From Actinotalea subterranea (lineage in GTDB: Bacteria > Actinomycetota > Actinomycetes > Actinomycetales > Cellulomonadaceae), in contig NZ_VTTP01000013.1 in NCBI RefSeq assembly GCF_008364845.1, positions 47,361 through 111,360 on the forward strand: a stretch of 64,000 nucleotides of DNA. The letters run 5' to 3'. This document shows positions 24,638-33,978 of the stretch, one piece after another; the stretch's first letter is position 1; every line of letters begins with the position of its first letter. The notes beneath the pieces are model-generated. The model was not told the origin of the DNA. It saw only the letters and a list, made by a program, of their open reading frames with translations, and searched no databases. The position numbers and the translations under genes were made by a program.

Positions 24638-26232
24638 CCGGTGCCCTCCGGCCCCTCGGAGACCTCGGCGGTCTCGCCCGTACCGAACCGCTCGGGCGCG
24701 GCTGGCCCCGTGACGGCGCGCACGGTCTCGATCGTGTCGGCCTCGGCCGCCGTCTTGTCGTCGCGGTACCGCAGCACGCGCGCGAACCGCAGGGCGAGAC
24801 CCCCCGGGTAGCGCGTCGAGCGCTGGACGCCGTCGAACGCGATCTCCACGACCTGCTCCGGCCGGAGTGTCACCGTCCAGCCGTCGTCGTCGACCTCCAG
24901 CTCGCGGAACCGTCTCGTCTGCCACGCGAGCATCTCGTCCGTCATGCCCTTGAACGTCTTGCCGAGCATCACGAAGCCGCCCGCCGGGTCCCTGGCGCCG
25001 AGGTGGATGTTCGAGAGTAGCCCGCTGCGCCGCCCGGACCCGCGCTCGACCGCGAGCACCACGAGGTCGAGCGTGTGCCTCGGCTTGACCTTGACCCAGG
25101 CGCTCCCGCGCCGCCCGGCGTCGTACGGGGCGGCGGCGTCCTTGACGACCACGCCCTCGTGGCCCGCGGCGACCCAGCGCTCGAACGCGCCTTGCGCGGC
25201 CGCGGCGTCGTCGGTCACGAGGCGCTCGACCACGTGCCCCGCCGCGACGGCGTCGAGAACCTCGAGCCGCCGTGCCAGGGGCTCGCCCATGAGGTCGCGG
25301 CCGTCGAGGTGCAGCACGTCGAAGAAGAACGGGGTGAGCGCGGTCGCCGACGCGACCTCGGCGTCGCGGGTCGCCGTCCGGGCGGAGGTCTCCTGGAACG
25401 GCCGCGCGCGGCCCGTCGCATCCAGCGCGAGGGCCTCGCCGTCGAGCACCACGGAGCGGACGGGCATCGCGCGGACGACGGCGACGACCTCGGGGACGCG
25501 CGCCGTGATGTCGTCGAGGCTCCGCGTGAAGACCCGCACGTCGTCGCCGTCGCGGTGCACCTGCACGCGGATCCCGTCGAGCTTGGCGTCCACCACGACG
25601 GGCCGTCCCTCGAGCCCGGCGACGGCGCTCGCGACGTCGGGCGCCGACGCGGCGAGCATCGGTCGCACGGGCGTGCCGACCGTCAGGGCGAACGTCGCGA
25701 GCGCGCTGAGTGCCTCCTCGGGCGAGGCGGCACCGAGGGCGGCGGAGGCCACGGGCTCGGCCGCACCGGCGAGCATCGCCGCGCGCCGCACGGCCTCCGC
25801 CGGCACACCTGCGGCCTCGGCGACGGCGTCGAGCAGGAGCGCATCGAGGGCACCCTGCCGCACCTCGCCGGCCACAAGCCCGCGCAGCAGGTGCTGCTCG
25901 GCCTCGGTCGCCGCCGCGAAGAGTTCGCCGGCCAGGGCGAGCCGTGCGGCCCCCGAGCCCGCGCCGGACAGCTGGGACATACGCTCGAAGGCGGCGTCGA
26001 CGGCGAGCACCTCGAGCGTGGCCTCCGCCGCCGGCGAGGGGAGCGCCGCCAGCGAGCGCCACCCCAGGCCGGTCCTGCGTTGCCGCAGCTCGCCGGCGAG
26101 GTATCGCGCGACGACGGGCACCTCCTGCGGGTCCGCGCGCCGCAGCAGGTCGACGAGCAGCGCGCGCTTCGCGAGGCGCGAGCGGGTCGCGGCGAGAGCG
26201 GCCGACGTGGCCGCGAGATCGGCGAGGAGCAC
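24634..26232 (-). CDS. ATP-dependent DNA ligase (LigB/archaeal-eukaryotic type I)
   Basis: A 532-residue ligase. The N-terminal 190 residues are the helical DNA-binding domain. The adenylation motif I DAKLDGIRVQ puts the nucleophile at Lys217; motif III (VLDGEAL), motif IV (EGVVVKD) and motif V (WVKVKP) follow, and the OB-fold domain closes the protein. It joins nicks with ATP and is a second ligase beside the NAD-dependent LigA that all bacteria have. The GTG at 26232 is chosen for the AGGAGG site eight bases before it. It sits between a patatin gene and a hydrolase on the same strand, with no repair partner nearby. Confidence 0.92.
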   Translation of the reverse strand: MLLADLAATSAALAATRSRLAKRALLVDLLRRADPQEVPVVARYLAGELRQRRTGLGWRSLAALPSPAAEATLEVLAVDAAFERMSQLSGAGSGAARLALAGELFAAATEAEQHLLRGLVAGEVRQGALDALLLDAVAEAAGVPAEAVRRAAMLAGAAEPVASAALGAASPEEALSALATFALTVGTPVRPMLAASAPDVASAVAGLEGRPVVVDAKLDGIRVQVHRDGDDVRVFTRSLDDITARVPEVVAVVRAMPVRSVVLDGEALALDATGRARPFQETSARTATRDAEVASATALTPFFFDVLHLDGRDLMGEPLARRLEVLDAVAAGHVVERLVTDDAAAAQGAFERWVAAGHEGVVVKDAAAPYDAGRRGSAWVKVKPRHTLDLVVLAVERGSGRRSGLLSNIHLGARDPAGGFVMLGKTFKGMTDEMLAWQTRRFRELEVDDDGWTVTLRPEQVVEIAFDGVQRSTRYPGGLALRFARVLRYRDDKTAAEADTIETVRAVTGPAAPERFGTGETAEVSEGPEGTG

Positions 26233-26282
26233 GCCACCATCCTCCTGCGCCCGGCGTGGTCCGCCATCGGGCGCGTCGTCGG

Positions 26283-28013
26283 TCAGACGAGGCGCGCCTG
26301 CCTGCCGCTGGCCGCGCCGCTCGTCCCGTGGCCCTCGCGCCGGCGCGACCAGGTGTCCGCGCCGGGTGGCAGCCGCTCGGGCGGGACCCGGGCGACGAGG
26401 GCCCGCAGGTCCCGCCTCATCGCCCGCAGCGACCGTTCGTCGGCGACCACCGACGGGTCCTGCGGGTCGAGCGGCCCGAGGGCCGCGAACGGCCCGCCCG
26501 GCTCGGCGCTGCCCGGACGTCGGCGCGTGTCGAGCCCGTCCGCGTCCTGGGCGAGCAGCGCCGCCTCGACCTGCCAGATGCGTCGCCGGAGCGTGAACAG
26601 CTCGCGCGTGACGGCCTGCTCCTCGGCGCTCGCGCGCAGCACGGCCTCGGCCGCGCGCACGTACCCGTAGTCCATGGCGATCGCGGTCAGGCCGGGGTCC
26701 ACCGTGAGGCCGTCGTGGATCTCGATCTCCGGTGCGACGACGACGGCTCCGGCGGCCCGGGCGTAGGCGACCTCGTCGCGGAGGACCTCGTCCGCCATGA
26801 TCCCGGCGGTGCTCCGCAGCACGATCGAGAGGAGGTCGCGGTCGGCGAACGAGGCCTCCGCGGGGACGCCGGTCGGTGTCGCGACGACGGCGTAGCACCG
26901 GTCGACCCGCTGGTGCTCGAGGACCATCGCGGCGGGCAGCACCTCGCGCACCCCGCCGTCGACGTAGTGCTCGTCACCGAGGCGCACCGGCGGGAACACG
27001 GCGGGGATCGCGCAGGAGGCGCGGATCGCGTCGACCAGGTCGACCGTGACCGGGTCGTCGGTGCGCGCGCCCGTGCGGTCGACGATCTCGCCCGTCTCGG
27101 TCACGAAGCGCAGCTCGCCGGACTCGAGGGCGACGACCGCGACGCGCAGCGTCACGCCTGAGGCGGCGACGCGTGCGGGGGCGAACACGTCGGGGTCGAG
27201 CAGTCGGTCGACGATGGGGCCGGGCCGGTAGAAGGAGCGCTCGTCGCGCGCCCCGCGCAGGATCACGGCGAGGTCGGGCCTGGCGCGCGCGATGACGCGC
27301 AGGCCGGCGATGAGCTCGACGACGCCCGCGGCGGTCCTGGTGCTGTTGCGTTCGCCGTCGGCCAGCGCAGCGACCTGCTCGGTGGGTTCGGTCCCGGAGT
27401 CGCTCCCGACGGCGGGGGGCCGACCGGCCGGCGTGGCCGGAGCGGCTGGGGCCGTGACCTCGGTCCCGTCGTCGGCGGTCTCCTGGGGCGTGGCGCGACC
27501 GGTGGGCGCGACGGCGGTGATGTTGGCGCGCGCACGTGCGGCAGCCCGGGTCATGCGCCCCGCGATCCGCGCTGCGCTCGCCATCGGGCCGTCCGCGGGT
27601 GCCTCGGAGGTCCGGACGGGCGCCCGGGACAGGCCGCGGCCGAGCGGGTGGGCGGCCCCGCGGCGGCGCTCGAGGGCGCCGATGGTGCCCGCCCACGTGG
27701 GTCCGACGTCGCGGAGCCGGGCGAACCACTCGAGCTCGACGAACATGTCCGCGCTCTCGTCCATCGCACGCCACAGCTCCTCGAGCTGGCCCAGGGCCCG
27801 GCGCTGCCCGGCGCGGTCGGCATGCTGGGCGAGCGTGGAACCGACGATCGACCCCACGGACGCGCCCGCGATGACGGACGGCTCGATCTGGACCCGGTCG
27901 TAGAGGTAGGTCAACGCGCCGATCTGGAAGCTGGCCCGGGATCCACCGCCGCTGAGCACGAGGCCCACGACCGGCTCCCCGGGCGTGCGCGTGCCGGCCC
28001 CACTGGTTCGCAT
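26283..28013 (-). CDS. Patatin-like phospholipase with a long low-complexity insertion
   Basis: A 576-residue protein. The patatin catalytic dyad is complete: oxyanion loop LSGGGSRASF near residue 23, nucleophile GASVGS near residue 52, and catalytic aspartate in YVDGGVRE near residue 350. Between nucleophile and aspartate lies an Ala/Pro/Arg/Thr-rich stretch of about 90 residues (roughly residues 130-220) that looks disordered and is not part of the fold. It should hydrolyse phospholipids or lipid esters at the membrane. The ATG at 28013 starts just before the conserved region. It leads the operon with DNA ligase (50 bp gap). Confidence 0.88.
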   Translation of the reverse strand: MRTSGAGTRTPGEPVVGLVLSGGGSRASFQIGALTYLYDRVQIEPSVIAGASVGSIVGSTLAQHADRAGQRRALGQLEELWRAMDESADMFVELEWFARLRDVGPTWAGTIGALERRRGAAHPLGRGLSRAPVRTSEAPADGPMASAARIAGRMTRAAARARANITAVAPTGRATPQETADDGTEVTAPAAPATPAGRPPAVGSDSGTEPTEQVAALADGERNSTRTAAGVVELIAGLRVIARARPDLAVILRGARDERSFYRPGPIVDRLLDPDVFAPARVAASGVTLRVAVVALESGELRFVTETGEIVDRTGARTDDPVTVDLVDAIRASCAIPAVFPPVRLGDEHYVDGGVREVLPAAMVLEHQRVDRCYAVVATPTGVPAEASFADRDLLSIVLRSTAGIMADEVLRDEVAYARAAGAVVVAPEIEIHDGLTVDPGLTAIAMDYGYVRAAEAVLRASAEEQAVTRELFTLRRRIWQVEAALLAQDADGLDTRRRPGSAEPGGPFAALGPLDPQDPSVVADERSLRAMRRDLRALVARVPPERLPPGADTWSRRREGHGTSGAASGRQARLV

Positions 28014-28141
28014 GGGACGAGTCTGGCGTGCGGGGGCCGCCGGCGACAGGCGATTGCGGCCGGGCGCGGCGGTCCGAGGGCGGGCGGAGCGCGTCGGGCG
28101 TGACGGTCGTGCGTCACCCGCGGTGTTTGTCCCGGTCAGCA

Positions 28142-28157
28142 CCGGACCTAAGTCCGG
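28142..28157. promoter_or_regulatory. DosR-type box CCGGACCTAAGTCCGG upstream of DoxX
   Basis: Perfect 6-bp arms CCGGAC/GTCCGG around CTAA match the core GGAC-N4-GTCC of the DosR/DevR consensus. The centre is 43.5 bp before the start predicted from a -10-like GACGCT (28181-28186), a class II activator position for the gene at 28247. Confidence 0.62.
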
Positions 28158-28246
28158 CGACGCGGGCACCCTCGCGGTGTGACGCTCGTCATGGCGAACC
28201 CGCCGGCTCCATCACACGTCAGCTCACTTCTCCTGGGGGAGAGACC

Positions 28247-28807
28247 ATGGCCACCACCCGCAACGACGCGACCGGCCGGACCGACCGCACCGCACCCGCA
28301 CGAGGCGACCAAGAGTCCATCGTCACCAGCGCCGGGGTCCGCAAGGTCCTCGCCGTCGCCCGCATCACCATCGGGTTCACGTTCCTGTGGGCCTTCGTCG
28401 ACAAGCTCTTCGGCCTCGGCTTCGCGACCCCGGCCGAGCGCGCCTGGGTCAACGGCGGCACGCCCGCGCAAGGTTTCATCGGCGGCATCGAGGGCCCGTT
28501 CGCGGGCCTCTTCGGGATGTTCCTCAACCCGTTCGGCGACGCGCTGTTCATGATCGGCCTCTTCGGCATCGGCATCGCGATGGTCCTGGGTGCCGGCCTG
28601 CGGATCGCGGCCGCGACCGGCACGCTCCTCATGCTGTTCATGTACCTCGCCGAGTTCCCGCTCGCCCTGGGCGGCAACAACCCGATCGTCGACTCGCACT
28701 GGCACGAGGCGCTCCTGCTGATCATCTCCGCCGTCACGCTGTCGGGTGACACCTGGGGCGTCGGCAAGATCTGGGGCCGCATCGTCGGCAACACCTGGCT
28801 GCGCTGA
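28247..28807 (+). CDS. DoxX-like membrane protein
   Basis: A 186-residue protein with four membrane segments after a hydrophilic 30-residue N-terminus: ARITIGFTFLWAFVDKLFGL, GDALFMIGLFGIGIAMVLG, AAATGTLLMLFMYLAEF and EALLLIISAVTLSG. This is the DoxX/DoxD fold, often annotated as a thiosulfate:quinone oxidoreductase subunit, though quinone-linked function is unproven for actinobacterial members. GGGGGAGAG precedes the ATG. The DosR-type box upstream suggests induction by hypoxia or NO. A strong bidirectional terminator separates it from mgsA. Confidence 0.85.
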   Translation: MATTRNDATGRTDRTAPARGDQESIVTSAGVRKVLAVARITIGFTFLWAFVDKLFGLGFATPAERAWVNGGTPAQGFIGGIEGPFAGLFGMFLNPFGDALFMIGLFGIGIAMVLGAGLRIAAATGTLLMLFMYLAEFPLALGGNNPIVDSHWHEALLLIISAVTLSGDTWGVGKIWGRIVGNTWLR

Positions 28808-28880
28808 CGTCGCACACGGGCGGGCCGCCCAGCTGCTGCCCGCCCGGTCACGCGCAGCGGGCGCGCCGCGGACGGCGCAT

Positions 28881-28915
28881 CGAGGGCAGGGTCCGGTCCA
28901 CGGGCCCTGCCCTCG
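28881..28915. terminator. Bidirectional terminator between DoxX and mgsA
   Basis: CGAGGGCAGGG (28881-28891) and CCCTGCCCTCG (28905-28915) form a perfect 11-bp stem with a 13-base loop that can itself pair partly. It lies between two convergent genes and could serve both. Confidence 0.75.
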
Positions 28916-28928
28916 CCCGTCCCGACGG

Positions 28929-29465
28929 TCAGACGGGGCGCGTCCCGTCCCAGGTCCGCGGGCCGAGCTCCGGCCGCCGGCTCTCGTAGTCGCTCGCGAG
29001 GAGCGGGCTCGAGATCATCAGGTCGGCCGACGCGACGTTGCAGGCCATCGGCACGTTCCACACCGTGCCGATGCGCAGGAGCGCCTTGACGTCGGGGTCG
29101 TGCGGCTGGGGCTCGAGCGGGTCCCAGAAGAAGATGAGCATCGTGATCTGCCCCTCGGCGATCTTCGCGCCGATCTGCTGGTCGCCGCCGACCGGGCCCG
29201 AGAGGAACCGGTGGACCGGCAGCCCCAGCTCGTACTCGAGCATCGTCCCGGTCGTCCCGGTCGCGTACAGCACGTGCTGGGACAGGGTCTCGCGGTTGAA
29301 CTCGGCCCAGCGCAGCAGCTCGACCTTCATGTTGTCGTGCGCGACGAGCGCGATGTGCCGGGGCTCGGTCCGGGGCGTCAGGTCGGCGGCGGGGTAGGGG
29401 GCCGCGTCGCTGCGCGGGGGAGGACCGGTCGGCCGGGTGGGCTCGACGGCGGGTTCGGGATCCAT
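28929..29465 (-). CDS. mgsA: Methylglyoxal synthase
   Basis: A 178-residue enzyme that converts dihydroxyacetone phosphate to methylglyoxal and phosphate, a bypass of lower glycolysis used when phosphate is short. All key segments are present: [25 protein letters not shown] (phosphate binding), [18 protein letters not shown], and [20 protein letters not shown] with the catalytic aspartates and histidine. The first 40 residues are a proline-rich extension absent from the E. coli enzyme. The second Lys of the usual DxxKK is replaced by Met-Lys order (HDNMK), a variant seen by eye only. Confidence 0.93.
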   Translation of the reverse strand: MDPEPAVEPTRPTGPPPRSDAAPYPAADLTPRTEPRHIALVAHDNMKVELLRWAEFNRETLSQHVLYATGTTGTMLEYELGLPVHRFLSGPVGGDQQIGAKIAEGQITMLIFFWDPLEPQPHDPDVKALLRIGTVWNVPMACNVASADLMISSPLLASDYESRRPELGPRTWDGTRPV

Positions 29466-29603
29466 GCTGACTCGCTCTCCGTGGGGGACGGACCGGCGCC
29501 GGCGGCGGTGTCGTGACGCACCCATCATGGCGTGGCCTGCCGAGCCACGAGCGTAGGGTCGGGGCGGCGCCGGTCATCGCGGCCCGTGCCCGAGGGAGCG
29601 ACC

Positions 29604-30815
29604 ATGTCCGGTACGAGCCCATCCACGACGCTCCTGCACCTGGGGATCGTCTCCACCTCCCGCAAGCCCGACGAGCGGCGCCTGCCGCTCCACCCGGCCC
29701 ACCTCGAGCGCGTCGACGAGGACGTGCGCCGCCTGATGGTCGTCGAGGCCGGCTACGGCGAGCGCTTCGGCGTCGACGACGCGGCGCTGGCCACCCTCGT
29801 CGGGCGGGTCGCCCCGCGCGCCGAGGTCCTGGCGACCGCGGACGTCGTCCTGCTGCCCAAGCCGCAGGCGAGCGACCTCGCGGAGCTCCCGCCCGGTCGG
29901 GTGCTGTGGGGCTGGCCCCACTGCGTGCAGGACCCGGTCGTCACCCAGCTCGCGATCGACCGGCGGCTCACGCTCATCGCCTTCGAGGCCATGAACCACT
30001 GGGCGGGGGACAGCGGGTTCGGGCTCCACGTCTTCCACAAGAACAACGAGCTCGCGGGGTACAGCTCCGTGCTGCACGCGCTCCAGCTCGCCGGCCTCAC
30101 GGGTGACTACGGTCGCCCGCTCCGGGCGGTCGTCATCGGCTTCGGCGCGACGGCGCGCGGTGCGGTGACCGCGCTCAACGCCCTGGGCGTCCACGACGTG
30201 CGCGTGCTCACGCACCGGGGTGTCGCGGCCGTCGCCGCCCCGATCCACTCGGTGCGCATCGTGCAGATCGACGACGACGCCTGTGCCCCGTACCTCAGCC
30301 ACGTCATCACCGAGCGGGGGCGGGTCCCGCTCGCGCCGTTCCTGGCCGAGAACGACATCGTCGTGAACTGCACGTTGCAGGACACGGCGGCGCCCGTCAC
30401 CTACCTGCGCACGCAGGACCTGGGCGCCTTCCGCGCGGGCAGCGTGATCGTCGACGTGTCGTGCGACGAGGGCATGGGCTTCAGCTGGGCCCGGCCCACG
30501 TCGTTCGCGGAGCCCGTCTTCGCCGTCGCCCCGGGCGTCACGTACTACGGCGTCGACCACAGCCCGTCGCACCTGTGGGCGGCCGCGACGTGGGAGATCA
30601 GCGAGGCGCTGCTCCCGTTCGTGCGGACGGTCGCCGAGGGGCCGGCGGCCTGGGACCGTGACGAGACCGTGCGGCGCGCGATCGAGATCCGCGCCGGCCA
30701 CGTCGTCAACCCCGCGATCCTGTCCTTCCAGGGCCGGGCGCCGACGTTCCCGCACCCTGTGGACCGTCCCGCTGGGAGCGTGGGCGCGCGCGAGGAGCTG
30801 CCCGCCGCGGGCTGA
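29604..30815 (+). CDS. N5-(carboxyethyl)ornithine synthase-like enzyme (alanine dehydrogenase/PNT superfamily)
   Basis: A 403-residue oxidoreductase. The N-terminal alanine-dehydrogenase-like half opens with GIVSTSRKPDERRLPLHP, and the Rossmann region AVVIGFGATARGAVTALNALG binds NAD(P)H. EAMNHW and HKNNELAGYSSV are typical of the CEOS branch, which condenses ornithine (or lysine) with pyruvate reductively. Saccharopine-dehydrogenase-like activity is the alternative. GAGGGAG precedes the ATG at 29604, and a -10 TAGGGT lies at 29554-29559. It ends 3 bp from the end of a convergent GGDEF gene. Confidence 0.82.
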   Translation: MSGTSPSTTLLHLGIVSTSRKPDERRLPLHPAHLERVDEDVRRLMVVEAGYGERFGVDDAALATLVGRVAPRAEVLATADVVLLPKPQASDLAELPPGRVLWGWPHCVQDPVVTQLAIDRRLTLIAFEAMNHWAGDSGFGLHVFHKNNELAGYSSVLHALQLAGLTGDYGRPLRAVVIGFGATARGAVTALNALGVHDVRVLTHRGVAAVAAPIHSVRIVQIDDDACAPYLSHVITERGRVPLAPFLAENDIVVNCTLQDTAAPVTYLRTQDLGAFRAGSVIVDVSCDEGMGFSWARPTSFAEPVFAVAPGVTYYGVDHSPSHLWAAATWEISEALLPFVRTVAEGPAAWDRDETVRRAIEIRAGHVVNPAILSFQGRAPTFPHPVDRPAGSVGAREELPAAG

Positions 30816-30818
30816 GGG

Positions 30819-32438
30819 TCAGTGCGAGGTCGCCGCGGTCAGGTCGGGACGCGCGGCGTCGGCGAGGACGACGGTGTCGCGGCCCGCGCGCTTGGCCGCG
30901 AGGAGGGCCGTGTCCGCAGCCGTGAACGGGTCCGTCACGCCCAGGCTCGGGTGCCCGATGCCCACGGAGACGGTGACGAGGAGCCCGGGTGCGAGCCGGC
31001 CCCAGTCCGACGCGCGGATCGCCTCGTTGATGCGCCGCGCCACGGACTCCGCGGAGGCGAGGTCGCCCGACGTGAGGATCACGAACTCGTCGCCGCCGTA
31101 CCGCACGAGCACGTCGTCGTGCCGGCAGTGCGCGCGCAGGACCGTCGCGATCTCACGGAGCACCTCGTCGCCCACCGCGTGGGAGAACTCGTCGTTGACG
31201 GCCTTGAAGTCGTCGACGTCGACGAACACGACACCCGGCACCGTCGTCGCGGTCTCGAGGGACGTGCGCAGCAGGCGGCGGTTGCCGAGGCCGGTGAGCG
31301 GGTCCTGGAGGACGGCGAGGCCCATCCGGTTCGTCTCGTCCGCGAGCTGGCGGATCTTGCGGCGGTCCTGGAGCGCCGCGAACCGGCCTTCGCGCTCCTC
31401 CCAGAGCTGGGTCATCGCCGTCCGCGCGAGCTGGCGCCACAGCGGCACGGCGTCGTGGTCGCCGAGCTCGTCGACGGCGAGCTCGGCGAGCGCCTCGGTC
31501 GCGGCGCTCGCCCAGGTCTCGCGACCGGCCGCGTTCGCGTCCTCGACGACGGACCGCAGGTGCGCGCGGGCCTCGGAGAACCTGTGGTCTGCGGCGGCGG
31601 CGCGGCCGAGCACGAGGTGGGCCAGGTGCGTCTCGGCGAGCTCGGGCCGCAGGTCGAAGCGCTCGCACGCGGCCGCGGCGCGAGCGGCTGCCAGCCGTGT
31701 GTCGCCGAGGGCGGCGATCCCGTAGGCCTCGATGACCTCGCCCCGGGCGAGCATGACCTCGTTGCCGACGCGCAGGGCTGCACGCTGCATCCGCAGGGCG
31801 CGCTGCACGGCCGTCGCGAACTGCGGGGCCGCGTCGGCGTCGTGCCCGATGAGGTGCAGGGCCGTGGCCCAGTACGCGCTCAGGAGCGCCATCTCCTGGA
31901 CCACGTACACCTCGAGCGTCAGGTCGACCTGGCCGCCGAGCGCGCGGAGCAGCTTGTCCGCGGGCTCGTAGAGGTTGAGGGACCGCATCGCGAGGGCCAC
32001 GGCCATGCTCGCGGACAGGTGCCCGTAGGTGTCGGCCGGGATGTCGCCGACGAGCCAGTCGGCCTCGGCGACGGCGGCGACGGCGCGCCCGTGCTGGTGC
32101 AGCCGCACGCTCGACTCGGCGACGACGGCGAGGCCCTTCGCACGCCACACGGGCTCGGGCGCGTCGCCGAGGCCCGCGACGAGCTCGGTCGCGACGAGCA
32201 CGGCCTCACGCTGGCGTCCCCGCTCCTGGAGGGCGATCGCCTCGATGTAGCGCAGGTACCGGGTGCTGATGATGTCGCCGGCGGCCTCGGTGAGGCGGCG
32301 CCACTGGCGGCAGACCTCGATGGCCTGCTCGGAGCGGCCCTCGATGTAGAGCGCGTGGGCGGCGTCGGTCAGCGCGTCGAACGGCCCGAACTCCGAGGGC
32401 GCGACGAGGTCGGTGCCGGGCGACCGTGGAGCGGACAA
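30819..32438 (-). CDS. Diguanylate cyclase with N-terminal TPR-like helical repeats
   Basis: A 539-residue cytosolic protein. The first 370 residues form repeated amphipathic helices of TPR type with many AxxxA..A patterns, a likely protein-interaction sensor. The C-terminal GGDEF domain has an intact active site (RYGGDEFVIL, residues 448-452) and an intact product-inhibition I-site RHDD five residues before it, so it should make c-di-GMP from GTP. No ATG fits; TTG 32438 is chosen because AAGGGGG lies four bases before it. No membrane segment. Confidence 0.85.
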   Translation of the reverse strand: MSAPRSPGTDLVAPSEFGPFDALTDAAHALYIEGRSEQAIEVCRQWRRLTEAAGDIISTRYLRYIEAIALQERGRQREAVLVATELVAGLGDAPEPVWRAKGLAVVAESSVRLHQHGRAVAAVAEADWLVGDIPADTYGHLSASMAVALAMRSLNLYEPADKLLRALGGQVDLTLEVYVVQEMALLSAYWATALHLIGHDADAAPQFATAVQRALRMQRAALRVGNEVMLARGEVIEAYGIAALGDTRLAAARAAAACERFDLRPELAETHLAHLVLGRAAAADHRFSEARAHLRSVVEDANAAGRETWASAATEALAELAVDELGDHDAVPLWRQLARTAMTQLWEEREGRFAALQDRRKIRQLADETNRMGLAVLQDPLTGLGNRRLLRTSLETATTVPGVVFVDVDDFKAVNDEFSHAVGDEVLREIATVLRAHCRHDDVLVRYGGDEFVILTSGDLASAESVARRINEAIRASDWGRLAPGLLVTVSVGIGHPSLGVTDPFTAADTALLAAKRAGRDTVVLADAARPDLTAATSH

Positions 32439-32745
32439 CCGACCCCCTTGAGCACTATGACGTGGACGTGCGTGGCGGTGCTGCGTGGGCCCTGGCCTCG
32501 TCGACGACGCCGGGCGTGGGGCCGACGACGGTGCGTCGTCGACCCGGTGCGCGATCTCGGCCCGACGGTATCGAAGCCCCCGTGCTCGGGGACGCTGCCG
32601 CGCCAAGGAGAACTGTCACACGTCGGTAACGCGCTTCGCACGCGGCCGTCACCCGTTGGGGTGAACGGACGGACCAAGGGCCCTGGTGTCCAAGATCGTC
32701 CTTCTTAGCGTGGGGAGTGCAGGGGTCCCGAGAAAGGTGTGCTCC
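32439..32745. other. 307-bp divergent intergenic region between the TPR-GGDEF and zinc ADH genes
   Basis: Its left part is the leader of the minus-strand GGDEF gene and shows no clear promoter. Its right part has an inverted repeat TCACCC-GTTG-GGGTGA (32649-32664), a DosR-type box (32671-32683) and a -10 TAGCGT (32706-32711) directed at the ADH gene. No small gene is visible. Confidence 0.6.
32671..32683 (+). promoter_or_regulatory. DosR-type box GGACCAAGGGCCC upstream of zinc ADH
   Basis: The box has the GGACC...GGCCC form. Its centre is 41 bp upstream of the start predicted from the -10 TAGCGT (32706-32711), the ideal position for an activator overlapping the -35 region; no good -35 sequence is present. 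Confidence 0.58.
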
Positions 32746-33786
32746 ATGCGCCAGATGTTCTGCGACTCGCTCGGCTCGGTCGGTCTCACCGACGCGCCCG
32801 ACCCGAAGGTCGAGACCCCCACGGACGTCGTCGTCCGGGTCACCGCGACCACGGTGTGCGGCAGCGACGTGCACCTCGTGCACGGTCACCTGCCCACGCC
32901 GTGGGGCTTCCCGCTGGGGCACGAGTACGTGGGCGAGGTCGTCGAGGTCGGCGCCGCGATCACGCGCGTCCGCGTCGGTGACCGCGTGGTCGGCCCGGCG
33001 GCTCCCTGGTGCGGGACCTGCCCCGCGTGCCGACGCGGCCAGATCCAGCGCTGCGAGCGCGGCGGCGTGCTCGGCTCGGGTGCGGGCTGGGGTGGCTGGG
33101 GCGGGGCGCAGGCGGAGATGCTCCGGGTCCCGTGGGCGGACCAGGACCTCTCGCCGGTGCCCGACGGCGTGACCGACGCCCAGGCGCTGACCGTGGGTGA
33201 CGTGCTCTCGACGGGCTGGACCGCGGTGCGCCAGGCGGTCACGGCGCCCGGCCAGGTGGTCGTGGTGCTGGGGTGCGGCCCGGTCGGTCTCTCGGCGATC
33301 CACACCGCGGGCCTGCACGGTCCGCGGGCCGTGGTCGCCGTCGACGCGCTGCCCGACCGGCTCGAGGTCGCGCGCCGCCTGGGGGCGACGCACACGCTCA
33401 CCGCGGGGCCCGACGTCGCCGCGGCGATCGAGGAGATCACGCACGGGCGTGGCGCGGAGGCGGTCGTCGAGGCGGTCGGGCTCCAGGCCACGCTCGCGAC
33501 GGCGGGGCAGGTCGTCGCGGTGGGCGGGCGCATCGCGGTCGTCGGGATCCCGGCCGGCCCGGTCGAGCTGCCGTTCGCGGACCTCCTGTTCAAGAACGTG
33601 GGCTGGTGGGCCGGGCTGGGGGACCTCGGACGCATGGGTACCTTGCTCGAGCTCATCGCGGACGGCCGGCTCGACCCGTCGCCGATGTTCACCTCGACGC
33701 GGCCGTTCGCGCAGATCGAGGCGGCGTTCACGGACATGGCTGACCGCACGCCGGGCGTGGTCAAGACCCTCGTGACGGTGCCCTGA
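32746..33786 (+). CDS. Zinc-dependent alcohol dehydrogenase, MDR family
   Basis: A 346-residue enzyme. The catalytic zinc ligands are in TTVCGSDVH and GHEYVGEV; the structural zinc site is the four-cysteine loop CGTCPACRRGQIQRC. The cofactor fold has VVLGCGPVGLSAI. It belongs to the threonine/sorbitol dehydrogenase-like group and should oxidise an alcohol or reduce an aldehyde with NAD(P). GAAAGG precedes the ATG at 32746. The promoter with a DosR-type box suggests use as a fermentative electron sink under oxygen limitation (inference). Confidence 0.9.
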   Translation: MRQMFCDSLGSVGLTDAPDPKVETPTDVVVRVTATTVCGSDVHLVHGHLPTPWGFPLGHEYVGEVVEVGAAITRVRVGDRVVGPAAPWCGTCPACRRGQIQRCERGGVLGSGAGWGGWGGAQAEMLRVPWADQDLSPVPDGVTDAQALTVGDVLSTGWTAVRQAVTAPGQVVVVLGCGPVGLSAIHTAGLHGPRAVVAVDALPDRLEVARRLGATHTLTAGPDVAAAIEEITHGRGAEAVVEAVGLQATLATAGQVVAVGGRIAVVGIPAGPVELPFADLLFKNVGWWAGLGDLGRMGTLLELIADGRLDPSPMFTSTRPFAQIEAAFTDMADRTPGVVKTLVTVP

Positions 33787-33792
33787 CGGGTT

Positions 33793-33813
33793 CGCGCACC
33801 GTCCGGGTGCGCG
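33793..33813 (+). terminator. Hairpin terminator after zinc ADH
   Basis: CGCGCACC pairs with GGTGCGCG across a 5-base loop, 7 bp after the stop. The following 160 bp hold further GC-rich imperfect hairpins (33885-33935) but no gene. Confidence 0.55.
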
Positions 33814-33978
33814 CCTGAGCGGACGACAGGCGGCGTCCGCGCCTCGCACGACGGGGCGCGGCCGTCGCCTGTCGCGCGTCTGCAGGCGGGCGGGAGCGGT
33901 CCCCTCGCAGCGGCGCGGGCGCCCGCTCCCGCCGGCGCGTGTGCGGGTGCGGGTGCGGCGGGAGTCTGGCTATGCCTG

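Noticed and set aside
26283..28013. Patatin, ligase and hydrolase as a known anti-phage system
   Set aside because: No nucleotide cyclase (CBASS) or other defence signature is adjacent.
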